From: Rugosimonospora africana
GTDB taxonomy: Bacteria > Actinomycetota > Actinomycetes > Mycobacteriales > Micromonosporaceae
Direction: 5' to 3'
DNA length: 64,000 nucleotides
NCBI RefSeq assembly: GCF_016862975.1
Contig: NZ_BONZ01000045.1
Span: forward strand, 62,001 to 126,000
Shown: positions 44,413-52,777 of the stretch, piece after piece
How the letters are laid out: every line of letters begins with the position of its first letter
Position numbering within the stretch: position 1 is the first letter of the stretch
Translations under genes and position numbers: made by a program
The notes under the pieces: generated by a model
The model's input: the letters and a program-made list of their open reading frames with translations, nothing else
Database searches by the model: none
Told to the model about the DNA's origin: nothing

Positions 44413-45828
44413 TCAGGGCAGGAGGTACTGGTCGTTGAGGACGGCGCCCTTCTCCGGGTGGTTCTGGTCGTAGCCGCGCGCGTCACACTGCAGGCCACCG
44501 TCGATGCAGTGGGTCACCAGGGCGGCCAGGGTGGGGTCGTCCCAGTCGTTGAAGAAGTCGTAGTGGAACGAGTAGCCGCGGCCACTGGAGAGCCGGACCT
44601 GCGACAGGTCCCCGCTGACCGGCAGCGCCATCTTGAACTCGATCATCGGGAGGGCGACCGGGTGGCCGATCGTGCACCGCCCGTCGACCGGGTACGCCAT
44701 GTGGCTCTTGTGGTCCGGGGTGTCCAGGTACTTGCCGTCCCAACAGCTGGGTGCCTGGAACCGGACGTTGAGTTGGGTACCGGCCGGGCACGAGGCCGGG
44801 AAGTCGGCGTTGTAGTAGCTGTCCCCGCACTCCCAGCCCTCGTACGATTCCTGGATGAACTGGGTGGCGTTGTTGCCCGGGCTGCCCACGAGGTACCGCA
44901 GACCTTTGGGGAACGGCCGGACGCTGGTGTAGTCGATCAGGTTGGTCTTGTAGTAGATGACCTGCGGCCCGATCGGCAGGATCGCGGTGTTGCCGTTGTA
45001 CATCGTGGGCATCCAGTAACCGGACTTGTCCCCCGGTGCCAGGCAGGTGGTGCCGCCGGCCTCGAAGCTGGCCACCGTGGTGCTGTTCGCGGTCGTCGCC
45101 TTGTTGCCCATGAAGGTGTGCATGTGCGAGGCGCCGGCCTGGCCCGGGAAGACGATCGGGTCGTCCGGGAGCGTGTGGTTGGCCGAGCAGTTGGCCTGGA
45201 ACTCGTGGAAGTAGGCGTTGGGCGGGGTGGCGTGCGACGGCGTCACCCCGGTCACCTGCGGATTGGCCAGGATGTAGCCGGGGCCGCCGGGTGCCGGGGC
45301 GCCGGGCTGCGAGCCGTACACCTGGAACTCGTACAGCGAGTAGCCGTAGCCGGTGCCGCGCTGGATTCCGTTCATCCGCACGTACCGGCCGGTGCCGGAG
45401 ACGTTGAGGTCCTGGGTGCCGCCGGTACCGGTGGTGGTGGAGTAGATCGTCGTCCAGGTGACCGCGTCGGCGGAGGTCTGGAGCTGGAATGCCTTCGCGT
45501 AGGCCGCCTCCCACTGCAGATGGACCCGGGTGATCGCGGAGGTGGCGCTGAGGTCGATCATGATCCACTCATGGTCGGTCGCGGCGCTGGCCCACCGGGT
45601 GGTGGAGTCGCTGTCGACCGCCGCGTTGCCCGGCGTGCCGCTGACCTGCGTCGAGGACACGGTGACGATCCGGTCCTGAGACAGCAGGGTGTCGGCCGCC
45701 TGGGCGGCGTGCTGGAAGCCCACGGTCAGGGCGGAGGTGAGGACCGCCGCGGCGCCGACGGCCAGCGCCGCACGCCTTCTGCGGTGCGCCCGGACGAGAG
45801 GGGGGATGGGCGGTGGGACGGAATTCAT
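44413..45828 (-). CDS. Secreted DUF1996 protein with N-terminal CBM32
   Basis: 471 residues from the ATG at 45828 with GAGGAGAA upstream. A signal peptide covers ~1-38. Residues ~40-175 are an F5/8-type C (CBM32) module (SSTQVSGTPGNAAVDSDSTT ... GYGYSLYEFQVYG). A DUF1996 domain follows, with FHEFQANCSANHTLPDDPIV, SHMHTFMGNK and HYDFFNDWDDPTL. DUF1996 is frequent in fungi and actinomycetes and is often attached to carbohydrate-binding modules; its activity is not established. His-rich motifs suggest metal binding. The operator at 45935-45952 places it in the glucan regulon. Confidence 0.88.
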   Translation of the reverse strand: MNSVPPPIPPLVRAHRRRRAALAVGAAAVLTSALTVGFQHAAQAADTLLSQDRIVTVSSTQVSGTPGNAAVDSDSTTRWASAATDHEWIMIDLSATSAITRVHLQWEAAYAKAFQLQTSADAVTWTTIYSTTTGTGGTQDLNVSGTGRYVRMNGIQRGTGYGYSLYEFQVYGSQPGAPAPGGPGYILANPQVTGVTPSHATPPNAYFHEFQANCSANHTLPDDPIVFPGQAGASHMHTFMGNKATTANSTTVASFEAGGTTCLAPGDKSGYWMPTMYNGNTAILPIGPQVIYYKTNLIDYTSVRPFPKGLRYLVGSPGNNATQFIQESYEGWECGDSYYNADFPASCPAGTQLNVRFQAPSCWDGKYLDTPDHKSHMAYPVDGRCTIGHPVALPMIEFKMALPVSGDLSQVRLSSGRGYSFHYDFFNDWDDPTLAALVTHCIDGGLQCDARGYDQNHPEKGAVLNDQYLLP

Positions 45829-45934
45829 GGATTCTCCTCGGGTGTGGGCCGCGACGCTCAGTCGGGCGGCGCGGCCGTCAGGAGGGAGCGGGGGCCAGAC
45901 GCCGGCGCCACCGTGCCCGTGGCCCGATCCGACG

Positions 45935-45952
45935 TTGGAGAGCGCTCTCCAA
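45935..45952. promoter_or_regulatory. LacI operator before the DUF1996 gene
   Basis: TTGGAGAGCGCTCTCCAA, a perfect 18-bp palindrome, 107 bp upstream of the DUF1996 ATG. Confidence 0.85.
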
Positions 45953-46120
45953 TGACCCTCAGTCTGCGGCGGCCGGTGCGTGGAAGTCAAGACATCCATC
46001 GATGTCCCGAAAGCTCTACCTGACCGTCGCGCCAGAGCCAGCCTGGGCGCGGGCCACCGCAGCGCGGCGACCCGCGCCCAGGCTCGTACCGGAACCGGAT
46101 CACCGATCCCTTGTGGACGG

Positions 46121-49100
46121 TCAGCTGTAGATGCCGAACTCGTAGAGCGAGTATCCGTAGGCGGTACCGCGGGCGGTTCCGTTCATCCGCACGTACCGGC
46201 CGGTACCGGTGAGGTTGATGTCGTCGACGCCGCCGTCCCCGGTGGTCGTGGAGTACACCGTCGTCCAGGTGTTGCCGTCGTTGGACGTCTGGATCTGGTA
46301 CGCCTTGGCGTAGGCGCTCTCCCACACCAGCTGGACGTGATGGATGGCGGTGGACTGGCCGAGGTCGACCCGGATCCACTGCGGGTCGCTCCAGTCGGTC
46401 GCCCACCGGGTGCTCAGGTTGCCGTCCACCGCGTTGCCCGGGTCGAACGTCGCCCCGTTGAGCGGCGCCTGGGTCGAGGACGCGGTCGCCGGCTTCCCCC
46501 GGCCGACGTTCGTCCCGCTGACCGGCGGCGGCACCACCGTGAACGACTTCGTCTCGATGCCCACGTTGCCGTGGCCGTCGTAGGCGTACACGTACACCTT
46601 CCAGACGCCCAGCGTCTGCGGCGCGGTGACCGAGAAGCTGGAGGTGCCGGTCTGGGTGAAGCTGGCGTAGTTGAGCCCGGTGCCACCGTCGATGTATTTG
46701 TGCGTGAGCATCAGGTTGTAGTGGATCGGGTCCCCGTTGGGATCCGAGACGTTGACGCTGACCGGGAAGGTCGAGCCGGCCGCCACGTTCTGCCCCGCGG
46801 TCATGCCGCTGATCACCGGCGGGGTGTTGGCGCCGGCGTTGCCGCCGAACATCTGCGCGACGGAGTAGTAGGCCAGGCGCCGCCAGCCACCGGTGAAGGT
46901 GTTGAGCCAGACGCCACCGAAGTCGTTCTCGATGCCGTAGTGGAACCAGGTGCCGCCCAGCGCGACGCCGGTGTGGCTCATCAGGCAGTTGTACGAACTG
47001 GTGTACCCGGCTGCCTTCTGCGGGTCGCTCGGCTCGGTGGGTACCCCGTTGGCGTCGTTGGGCACCTCCCACTCGCCCGACGGCCCGCCCTCGGTGAGGA
47101 TGTACGGCTTCGTGTACCCGCCGTTGATCCAGTCCTGCTTGACACCGCACACGGCACCGTAGGAGTTGACCGCGAGCAGATCCAGCGAGGGCGTGTACTG
47201 CTTGTAGTACGGCCACGCGCCGGTGTACGCGTCGGTCGACGTCACCGGGTGGTTGGGGTCGGCCGCGTGGACGGCCTGGACCACCTGCTCGACGTACCGC
47301 GCGTAGGCGATCCGCTCGGCCTCCACCTGGGCACCCGAGTAGTGGTCCTGGGTGGTGAGGATGACCTCGTTGCCCACGTCCCACATCAGCACGCCCGGGT
47401 GGTTCTTGTAGGTGTTCACCCAGGACACGATCGAGTTCAGCGTGCTGGTCTTGTAGGCGGTGTCGTTGACGTAGTCCGCGCCCTGGTTGAGCCAGAACCC
47501 GTTGACCACCTTGAGGCCGTAGGCCGCCGCGTTGTCCAGCAGCGGCTTGGACGTGGCGTCGGTGCCCCAGGTGCGCAGGGTGTTCACCCCCATCGCCTTG
47601 AGGCTGGCCAGGTAGGCACCGCTGGTCGCCGACGACGGGCCGAAGGTCAAACCCTTCACCTGGTACGGCGAGCCGTTCACGGTCAGCTTCCAGTTGCCCT
47701 GCGACCCGGTCACCTTCACGACGCTGCCGCCGCTGGGCACCGGCGGGGTGGTCAACGGTGGTGGTGCGGAGCCGGTCAGCTGCGAGACGTCCACCGAGTC
47801 GATGCTGAGCTGGCCGCCCGAACTCGGGCCGGCCGACGCGGAGGTGCAGCCGCACACCGTGTCCGGGAACGATCCGGCGACGCCCAGGCTGAACGTCAGG
47901 TAGAAGCCGTGGTCCACCGCCGCCTGCCAGGCGGCGACGCCGACCTGGCTCTCGCTGACGCTCCAGATCTGGTCGTTGTCCAGGTACCAGCGGATCTGCT
48001 CGTCGGAGGTGCTGCGGTCGATGATCTCGGCGTAGGTGTGGTAGCCGGTCTGGCAGGAGGGGCAGGTCAGCAGGCTGCTGGTCCGGCCGTTGTACTCCTG
48101 GCACGCACCGCCGGGCGCGACGTCACAGTGCAGGGTGGCCGCGGTCTGGCTGCGGCCGTTGACGTCCTCCATGATGTCGGTCTCGCCGGCCGCCGGCCAG
48201 CTCGCCGAGTTGCCGCGGATCGCCGCGCCGCTGGCGTAGAACTTCGGCCAGTACCCGATCCCGTTGGCCGGGTTGGGCTGCTTGAGCACGGCGGAGATCT
48301 TCAGCATGCCGCCCGCGGGCGGGGTGAAGTCGGAGCGCTGAGTCTCGATCTTCCCGGAGGTCCAGCCGCCGCCCGAGTTGACCGCGGTCAGGTTCAGGTG
48401 ACCGGCGCCGTCCAGGGCCACGTTGGTGGTCGAGTTGGTGGTGGTCTCCAGGCCGCCCGAGGTGGAGGCGCCGGTGTCGTACTTCCAGTTGGTGCCCGAC
48501 GGCGCGGTGCCGGCGTTGCCGGTGAAGCTGTCGCTCCACAGCGACGTCCAGTTGCCCGACCCGGTCGGGGACGTGGTCGGCGTGGGGCTCGGAGTCGGCG
48601 AGGAACCACCACCGCCGGTGTGCACCACGAACTCCCACAGCGAGTACCCGTACCCGCCGACCCGCACGGTGCCGTACATCCGCACGTACCGGCCGCTGCC
48701 GGAGACGTTGAGGGTCTGCGTGCCGCCGGTACCGGTGGTGGTCGAGTAGACAGGCGTCCAGTTCACCGCGTCCGGCGACACCTGGATCTGGAAACCTGTG
48801 GCGTAGGCCGCCTCCCAGGTCAGCACGACCTGGCAGATGGACTGGGTGGTGCCCAGGTCGACCTGGATCCACTGGGGATCGGAGAACTGGCTCGCCCACC
48901 GGGTTCCGGGGTTGCCGTCGAACGCCGCCGAGGCCGGGTTGGCGCCCGCGTTCTCGGTGGATGAGGCGCTCGCCGGACGGTTGAGGGCGGCGTTGTCCGT
49001 GCCGCAGGTCGGGACGCCACCTCCGGTGTCGGAGGAACCGTAGACCTGGAACTCGTACAGCGAGTACCCGTAGCCGCCGTTGCGCGCGGTGCCGTACATC

Positions 49101-49555
49101 CGCACGTAGCGACCGGTACCGGTGACGTTGAGCGTCTGCGTGCCGCCGGTACCGGTGGTGGTCGAGTAGATCGAGGTCCACGCGCTGCCGTCGGGCGAGG
49201 TCTGGATCTGGAACGCCGTGGCGTAGGCGGCCTCCCACTGCAGCACGACCTGGGTGATGCTCGCCGAGGCGCCGAGGTCGACCTGGAGCCACTGCGGGTC
49301 GGAGAACTGCGACGACCAGCGGGTGCCCGGGTTGCCGTCGACGGCCGCGGACGCCGGGGTGTCGGCCCCCTCGGTCGAGGAGGCGGTGACCGGCCGGCCC
49401 TGCGAGAGCAGGGTGGACGCCGCGTTCGCTCCGGTGGCCAGCGCCACGGCGAACGTCGCGACGATCGCCCCGATCCCGACGGCGGCCAGCAGGCGCCGGC
49501 GCCGGAAGGCGGGTGACATTCGAGGTTTCCAGCTGCTCGGCGGCAGGCGTCTCAT
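46121..49555 (-). CDS. Secreted two-enzyme glucanase: CBM32-CBM32-GH16-GH5/GH2-like-CBM32
   Basis: 1144 residues from the ATG at 49555 with AAGGAGAG upstream. Signal peptide ~1-46. Two CBM32 modules (~47-175, ~187-312), a Pro/Thr/Ser linker, then a GH16 domain (~335-595) with the catalytic GETDIMED (Glu458, Glu463). A second TIM-barrel domain (~612-930) has LRTWGTD, acid/base Glu730 in WDVGNEV and nucleophile Glu822 in LTEGGPSGEWE, resembling GH2-barrel/GH5/GH72-type glucanosyl enzymes. An Ig-like domain (~940-1030) and a third CBM32 end the protein. GH16 would cut beta-1,3(-1,4)-glucan. Operator at 49759-49776. Confidence 0.88.
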   Translation of the reverse strand: MRRLPPSSWKPRMSPAFRRRRLLAAVGIGAIVATFAVALATGANAASTLLSQGRPVTASSTEGADTPASAAVDGNPGTRWSSQFSDPQWLQVDLGASASITQVVLQWEAAYATAFQIQTSPDGSAWTSIYSTTTGTGGTQTLNVTGTGRYVRMYGTARNGGYGYSLYEFQVYGSSDTGGGVPTCGTDNAALNRPASASSTENAGANPASAAFDGNPGTRWASQFSDPQWIQVDLGTTQSICQVVLTWEAAYATGFQIQVSPDAVNWTPVYSTTTGTGGTQTLNVSGSGRYVRMYGTVRVGGYGYSLWEFVVHTGGGGSSPTPSPTPTTSPTGSGNWTSLWSDSFTGNAGTAPSGTNWKYDTGASTSGGLETTTNSTTNVALDGAGHLNLTAVNSGGGWTSGKIETQRSDFTPPAGGMLKISAVLKQPNPANGIGYWPKFYASGAAIRGNSASWPAAGETDIMEDVNGRSQTAATLHCDVAPGGACQEYNGRTSSLLTCPSCQTGYHTYAEIIDRSTSDEQIRWYLDNDQIWSVSESQVGVAAWQAAVDHGFYLTFSLGVAGSFPDTVCGCTSASAGPSSGGQLSIDSVDVSQLTGSAPPPLTTPPVPSGGSVVKVTGSQGNWKLTVNGSPYQVKGLTFGPSSATSGAYLASLKAMGVNTLRTWGTDATSKPLLDNAAAYGLKVVNGFWLNQGADYVNDTAYKTSTLNSIVSWVNTYKNHPGVLMWDVGNEVILTTQDHYSGAQVEAERIAYARYVEQVVQAVHAADPNHPVTSTDAYTGAWPYYKQYTPSLDLLAVNSYGAVCGVKQDWINGGYTKPYILTEGGPSGEWEVPNDANGVPTEPSDPQKAAGYTSSYNCLMSHTGVALGGTWFHYGIENDFGGVWLNTFTGGWRRLAYYSVAQMFGGNAGANTPPVISGMTAGQNVAAGSTFPVSVNVSDPNGDPIHYNLMLTHKYIDGGTGLNYASFTQTGTSSFSVTAPQTLGVWKVYVYAYDGHGNVGIETKSFTVVPPPVSGTNVGRGKPATASSTQAPLNGATFDPGNAVDGNLSTRWATDWSDPQWIRVDLGQSTAIHHVQLVWESAYAKAYQIQTSNDGNTWTTVYSTTTGDGGVDDINLTGTGRYVRMNGTARGTAYGYSLYEFGIYS

Positions 49556-49758
49556 GAGCTCTCTCCTTGGGACGGAGGGTGAGGACCGAGGGTGGGGCTG
49601 GGACGGCCCGGCGGCCGGGGGGGGCGCCGGGTGATGCGGGTGCACGGGCAGCCGCCGGACAGGGGCGGTCGGACGTCGCACCGAGTCCGCGGAGCCTGTG
49701 CCGCGAGGCTGGACCTGCCTGGACCTCAGCCCATCGTGAGCGGGAGAGCCGACGATCG

Positions 49759-49776
49759 TGGGAGAGCGCTCTCCAA
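49759..49776. promoter_or_regulatory. LacI operator before the GH16 glucanase gene
   Basis: TGGGAGAGCGCTCTCCAA, identical to the copy before the LacI gene, 204 bp upstream of the GH16 ATG. Confidence 0.85.
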
Positions 49777-49891
49777 ACTGCCTCAGTTTCTCTCTGGCAC
49801 CGACGCAAGTCAAGGCGGTCGATCCGTCAACATGTCGGCCCGGAGAGCGGGCCGCGACACCACTCGGTCATGGCAACTCCGTGGCCTTCTA

Positions 49892-49939
49892 TTGACAGTT
49901 GAATAAAGGCGTAGAACTCTATCGCCAGAGCGCTCAACA
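49892..49939 (+). promoter_or_regulatory. Possible GH55 promoter with degenerate operator
   Basis: TTGACA at 49892-49897 with a weak -10 near 49915-49922. GCCAGAGCGCTCAAC at 49924-49938 keeps only the AGAGCGCTC core of the glucan operator, directly after the -10. Confidence 0.45.
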
Positions 49940-50043
49940 GATCGTCGGACCTCCATGTAAGCGGAACACCGTCCCGCCCCAGTGCCCCGCCCCTGCCTGC
50001 GGTGACACCGGAGCATTCCGAATGCGTCGAGAGGAAGCCTTTG

Positions 50044-52707
50044 ATGCACGTCCCCGCAGAATCATGGGGCCGCCGCCGCGGCAGAATCTACGCGGCGATA
50101 GCCGCCGTCCTGCTCGCCCTGGTGGGCGGGTACGCGGCGACCACCGCCCTGCCGGCGAGCGCGGCCTCCAGCCTGCTCTCCCAGGGCAAGCCGGCCACCG
50201 CGTCCTCGGTCGAGAACGCCGGTACGCCGGCGTCCGCCGCGGTCGACGGCAACCTCACCGGCACCCGGTGGTCCAGCCAGTTCTCCGATCCACAGTGGAT
50301 CCAGGTCGACCTGGGCCAGGTCGCCGCGCTGACTCAGATCACCGTGGTCTGGGAGAGCGCCTACGCGACCGCGTTCCAGCTCCAGTCGTCCAACGACGGC
50401 ACCACGTGGACCACGCTGCAGAGCGTGACCAACGGTACCGGCGGCACGCAGACCTACAACGTCAGCGGCAGCGGCCGGTACGTGCGGCTGTACGGCACCG
50501 CCCGGGCCACCGGCTACGGATACTCGCTGTACGAGTTCCAGGTCTACGGCTCGACCGGCACCACCTCGCCCACGCCGAGCTCGACCGCGTGCGACACCGC
50601 CACCAACGCCGCGCTCAACAAGCCCGCGACAGCCTCCAGCACCGAGAACGGCGGCACCCCCGCCTCCTCCGCGGTGGACGGCAGCGGCACCACCCGCTGG
50701 TCCAGCGCGGCCAGCGATCCACAGTGGCTCACCGTCGACCTGGGCAGCGCGCAACCCATCTGCCAGGTGCAGATCAACTGGGAGACCGCGTACGGCAAGG
50801 CGTTCCAGATCCAGGTGTCCAACGACAACGCGACGTGGACCGTCCTTTCGTCGATAACCAACGGGACGGGTGGCAACCAGGTCATCAACGTCAGCGGCAG
50901 CGGGCGCTACGTGCGGGTGTACGGCACCGCGCGAGGCACCGGGTACGGGTACTCCATCTGGGAGTTCATCGTGCACCTCGGCGGCACCGCGACCAGCCCG
51001 AGCCCCACCCCCAGCACCAGCCCGACGCCGAGCCCGACGGGCACCACCGGCCCGATCCAGGGCGGAGGCTCGCTGGGCCCGAACGTGATCGTCTTCGACC
51101 CCTCGATGTCGAGCACGAGCATCCAGTCCCGGCTGGATTCGGTCTTCGCCCAGCAGGAGACCGCCCAGTTCGGCACCGGCCGGTACGAGCTGCTGTTCAA
51201 GCCCGGCTCGTACAGCGGCCTCAACGCCCAGATCGGCTTCTACACCTCGATCGCGGGTCTCGGCCAGAACCCCGACGACGTCGCCCTGCACGGTGACATC
51301 ACGGTCGACGCGGGCTGGAACGCCGGCAACGCCACGCTCAACTTCTGGCGCTCGGCGGAGAACATGTCCCTCTACCCGGTCTCCGGGACCGACCGGTGGG
51401 CGGTCGCGCAGGCGGCGCCGTTCCGGCGGATGGACGTGCACGGTGGCATGACCCTGGCCTCGCCGAACTGCGGCTGGGCCTCCGGCGGTTACATCGCCGA
51501 CAGCCGGGTCAGCGGCACCATCGGCCCGTGCTCGCAGCAGCAGTGGTACACCCGCAACAGCACCATCGGCGGCTGGAACGGCGCGGTGTGGAACATGGTG
51601 TTCTCCGGCGTGCAGGGCGCTCCCGCGCAGAGCTTCCCGAACCCGCCCTACACGGTGCTTCCGACCACCCCGGTGACGGAGGAGAAGCCCTACCTCTACA
51701 CCGACACCTCGGGCGCCTACCGGGTGTTCGTACCGTCGCTGCAGAACAACAGCTCGGGCGCCACCTGGCTCAACGGCAACACCCCGGGTACCTCCATCCC
51801 ACTCACCTCGTTCTACGTCGCGCAGCCGGGCGTCTCCGTGGCGACCCTCAACGCGGCCCTGGCCCAGGGCCTGAACCTGCTGTTCACCCCGGGCATCTAC
51901 CACATCAACGCACCCATCAACGTCACCCGCGCGGACACCGTGGTCATGGGTCTCGGCTACGCGACCCTCGAAGCCGACAACGGCGTGACCCCGCTGAACA
52001 TCGCGGACGTCAACGGCGTCAAGGTGTCCAGCCTGCTCATCGACGCCGGCACCACCAACTCGGCGTCACTGATGCAGGTCGGTCCGGCCGGCTCCTCGGC
52101 CAGCCACGCAAGCGACCCGAGCCTGGTCCAGGACGTGTTCTTCCGGATCGGTGGCGCCGGACCCGCCGCGGCGAGCGCCGCACTCGTGGTCAACAGCAGC
52201 AACACGATCATCGACCACATCTGGGCCTGGCGCGCCGACCACGGCGCCGGCGCGGGCTGGACCACCAACCCGGCCAACAACGGCCTGATCGTCAACGGCG
52301 CCAACGTGTCGGCCTACGGGCTGTTCGTCGAGCACTTCCAGCAGTACAACGTGGTCTGGAACGGCAACGGCGGCAAGACGATCTTCTTCCAGAACGAACT
52401 GCCGTACGACCCGCCGAGCGCGGCCGCGTGGTCGCACGACGGGATGACCGGCTGGGCGGCGTACAAGGTGGCCAACACGGTCACCACGCACGAGGCGTGG
52501 GGCCTGGGCAGCTACTGTGTCTTCACCACGGATTCGAGCATCGCCGCGTACCACTCGTTCGAGGTGCCCAACACCGCGGGCGTGAAGTTCCACGACGTGC
52601 TCACCGTCTCGCTCGGCAAAGGCTCTATCACCCACGTCATCAACGACACGGGCGACGCGGCGCTGCCGTCCTCGGTGGTACCGCACAACGTGGTCAGCTT
52701 CCCCTAG
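50044..52707 (+). CDS. Secreted GH55-like beta-1,3-glucanase with two CBM32 modules
   Basis: 887 residues from the ATG at 50044 (AGGAAG 7 nt upstream); a GTG at 50002 is less likely. Signal peptide ~1-40. Two CBM32 modules (~41-180, ~190-325) and a Pro/Ser/Thr linker precede a ~540-residue double beta-helix. The conserved run (GRYELLFKPGSYSGLNAQIGF, FWRSAENMSLYPV, GGYIADSRVSG, QQQWYTRNSTIGGW, TIIDHIWAWRADHG) matches actinomycete GH55 exo-beta-1,3-glucanases as I know them. GH87 was the alternative. It would release glucose or short oligomers from laminarin or fungal wall glucan. Confidence 0.87.
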   Translation: MHVPAESWGRRRGRIYAAIAAVLLALVGGYAATTALPASAASSLLSQGKPATASSVENAGTPASAAVDGNLTGTRWSSQFSDPQWIQVDLGQVAALTQITVVWESAYATAFQLQSSNDGTTWTTLQSVTNGTGGTQTYNVSGSGRYVRLYGTARATGYGYSLYEFQVYGSTGTTSPTPSSTACDTATNAALNKPATASSTENGGTPASSAVDGSGTTRWSSAASDPQWLTVDLGSAQPICQVQINWETAYGKAFQIQVSNDNATWTVLSSITNGTGGNQVINVSGSGRYVRVYGTARGTGYGYSIWEFIVHLGGTATSPSPTPSTSPTPSPTGTTGPIQGGGSLGPNVIVFDPSMSSTSIQSRLDSVFAQQETAQFGTGRYELLFKPGSYSGLNAQIGFYTSIAGLGQNPDDVALHGDITVDAGWNAGNATLNFWRSAENMSLYPVSGTDRWAVAQAAPFRRMDVHGGMTLASPNCGWASGGYIADSRVSGTIGPCSQQQWYTRNSTIGGWNGAVWNMVFSGVQGAPAQSFPNPPYTVLPTTPVTEEKPYLYTDTSGAYRVFVPSLQNNSSGATWLNGNTPGTSIPLTSFYVAQPGVSVATLNAALAQGLNLLFTPGIYHINAPINVTRADTVVMGLGYATLEADNGVTPLNIADVNGVKVSSLLIDAGTTNSASLMQVGPAGSSASHASDPSLVQDVFFRIGGAGPAAASAALVVNSSNTIIDHIWAWRADHGAGAGWTTNPANNGLIVNGANVSAYGLFVEHFQQYNVVWNGNGGKTIFFQNELPYDPPSAAAWSHDGMTGWAAYKVANTVTTHEAWGLGSYCVFTTDSSIAAYHSFEVPNTAGVKFHDVLTVSLGKGSITHVINDTGDAALPSSVVPHNVVSFP

Positions 52708-52721
52708 AGCACGGCACGGTA

Positions 52722-52763
52722 GGCGCCCCGCGTCCGGAACCTCGGTTCCGGGCGCGGGGCGCC
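52722..52763. terminator. Bidirectional terminator hairpin
   Basis: GGCGCCCCGCG at 52722-52732 pairs with CGCGGGGCGCC at 52753-52763, with inner CCGGAAC/GGTTCCGG pairing, between the convergent GH55 and GH1 genes. Confidence 0.75.
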
Positions 52764-52777
52764 GTGTCGCGGGTGGC

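Larger units (their letters stand above)
49556..50043. other. Divergent control region of the GH16 and GH55 genes
   Basis: 488 bp without a convincing gene. It holds the operator at 49759-49776 (serving the reverse-strand GH16 gene), a TTGACA at 49892-49897 reading toward GH55, and a degenerate operator at 49922-49939. Confidence 0.6.

Noticed and set aside
45980-48964. 994-codon forward open frame opposite the GH16 enzyme
   Set aside because: It is the antisense shadow of a high-GC gene. Its sequence is Val/Gly/Arg-rich without any domain, while the reverse strand has clear CBM32, GH16 and barrel motifs.
50062-51903. 613-codon reverse open frame opposite GH55
   Set aside because: Antisense shadow; the forward strand carries conserved CBM32 and GH55 motifs with a ribosome-binding site.
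50044-52707. GH87 alpha-1,3-glucanase as the identity of the beta-helix enzyme
   Set aside because: The conserved runs fit GH55 exo-beta-1,3-glucanases as I remember them, and the surrounding genes are beta-glucan enzymes. A profile search would settle it.
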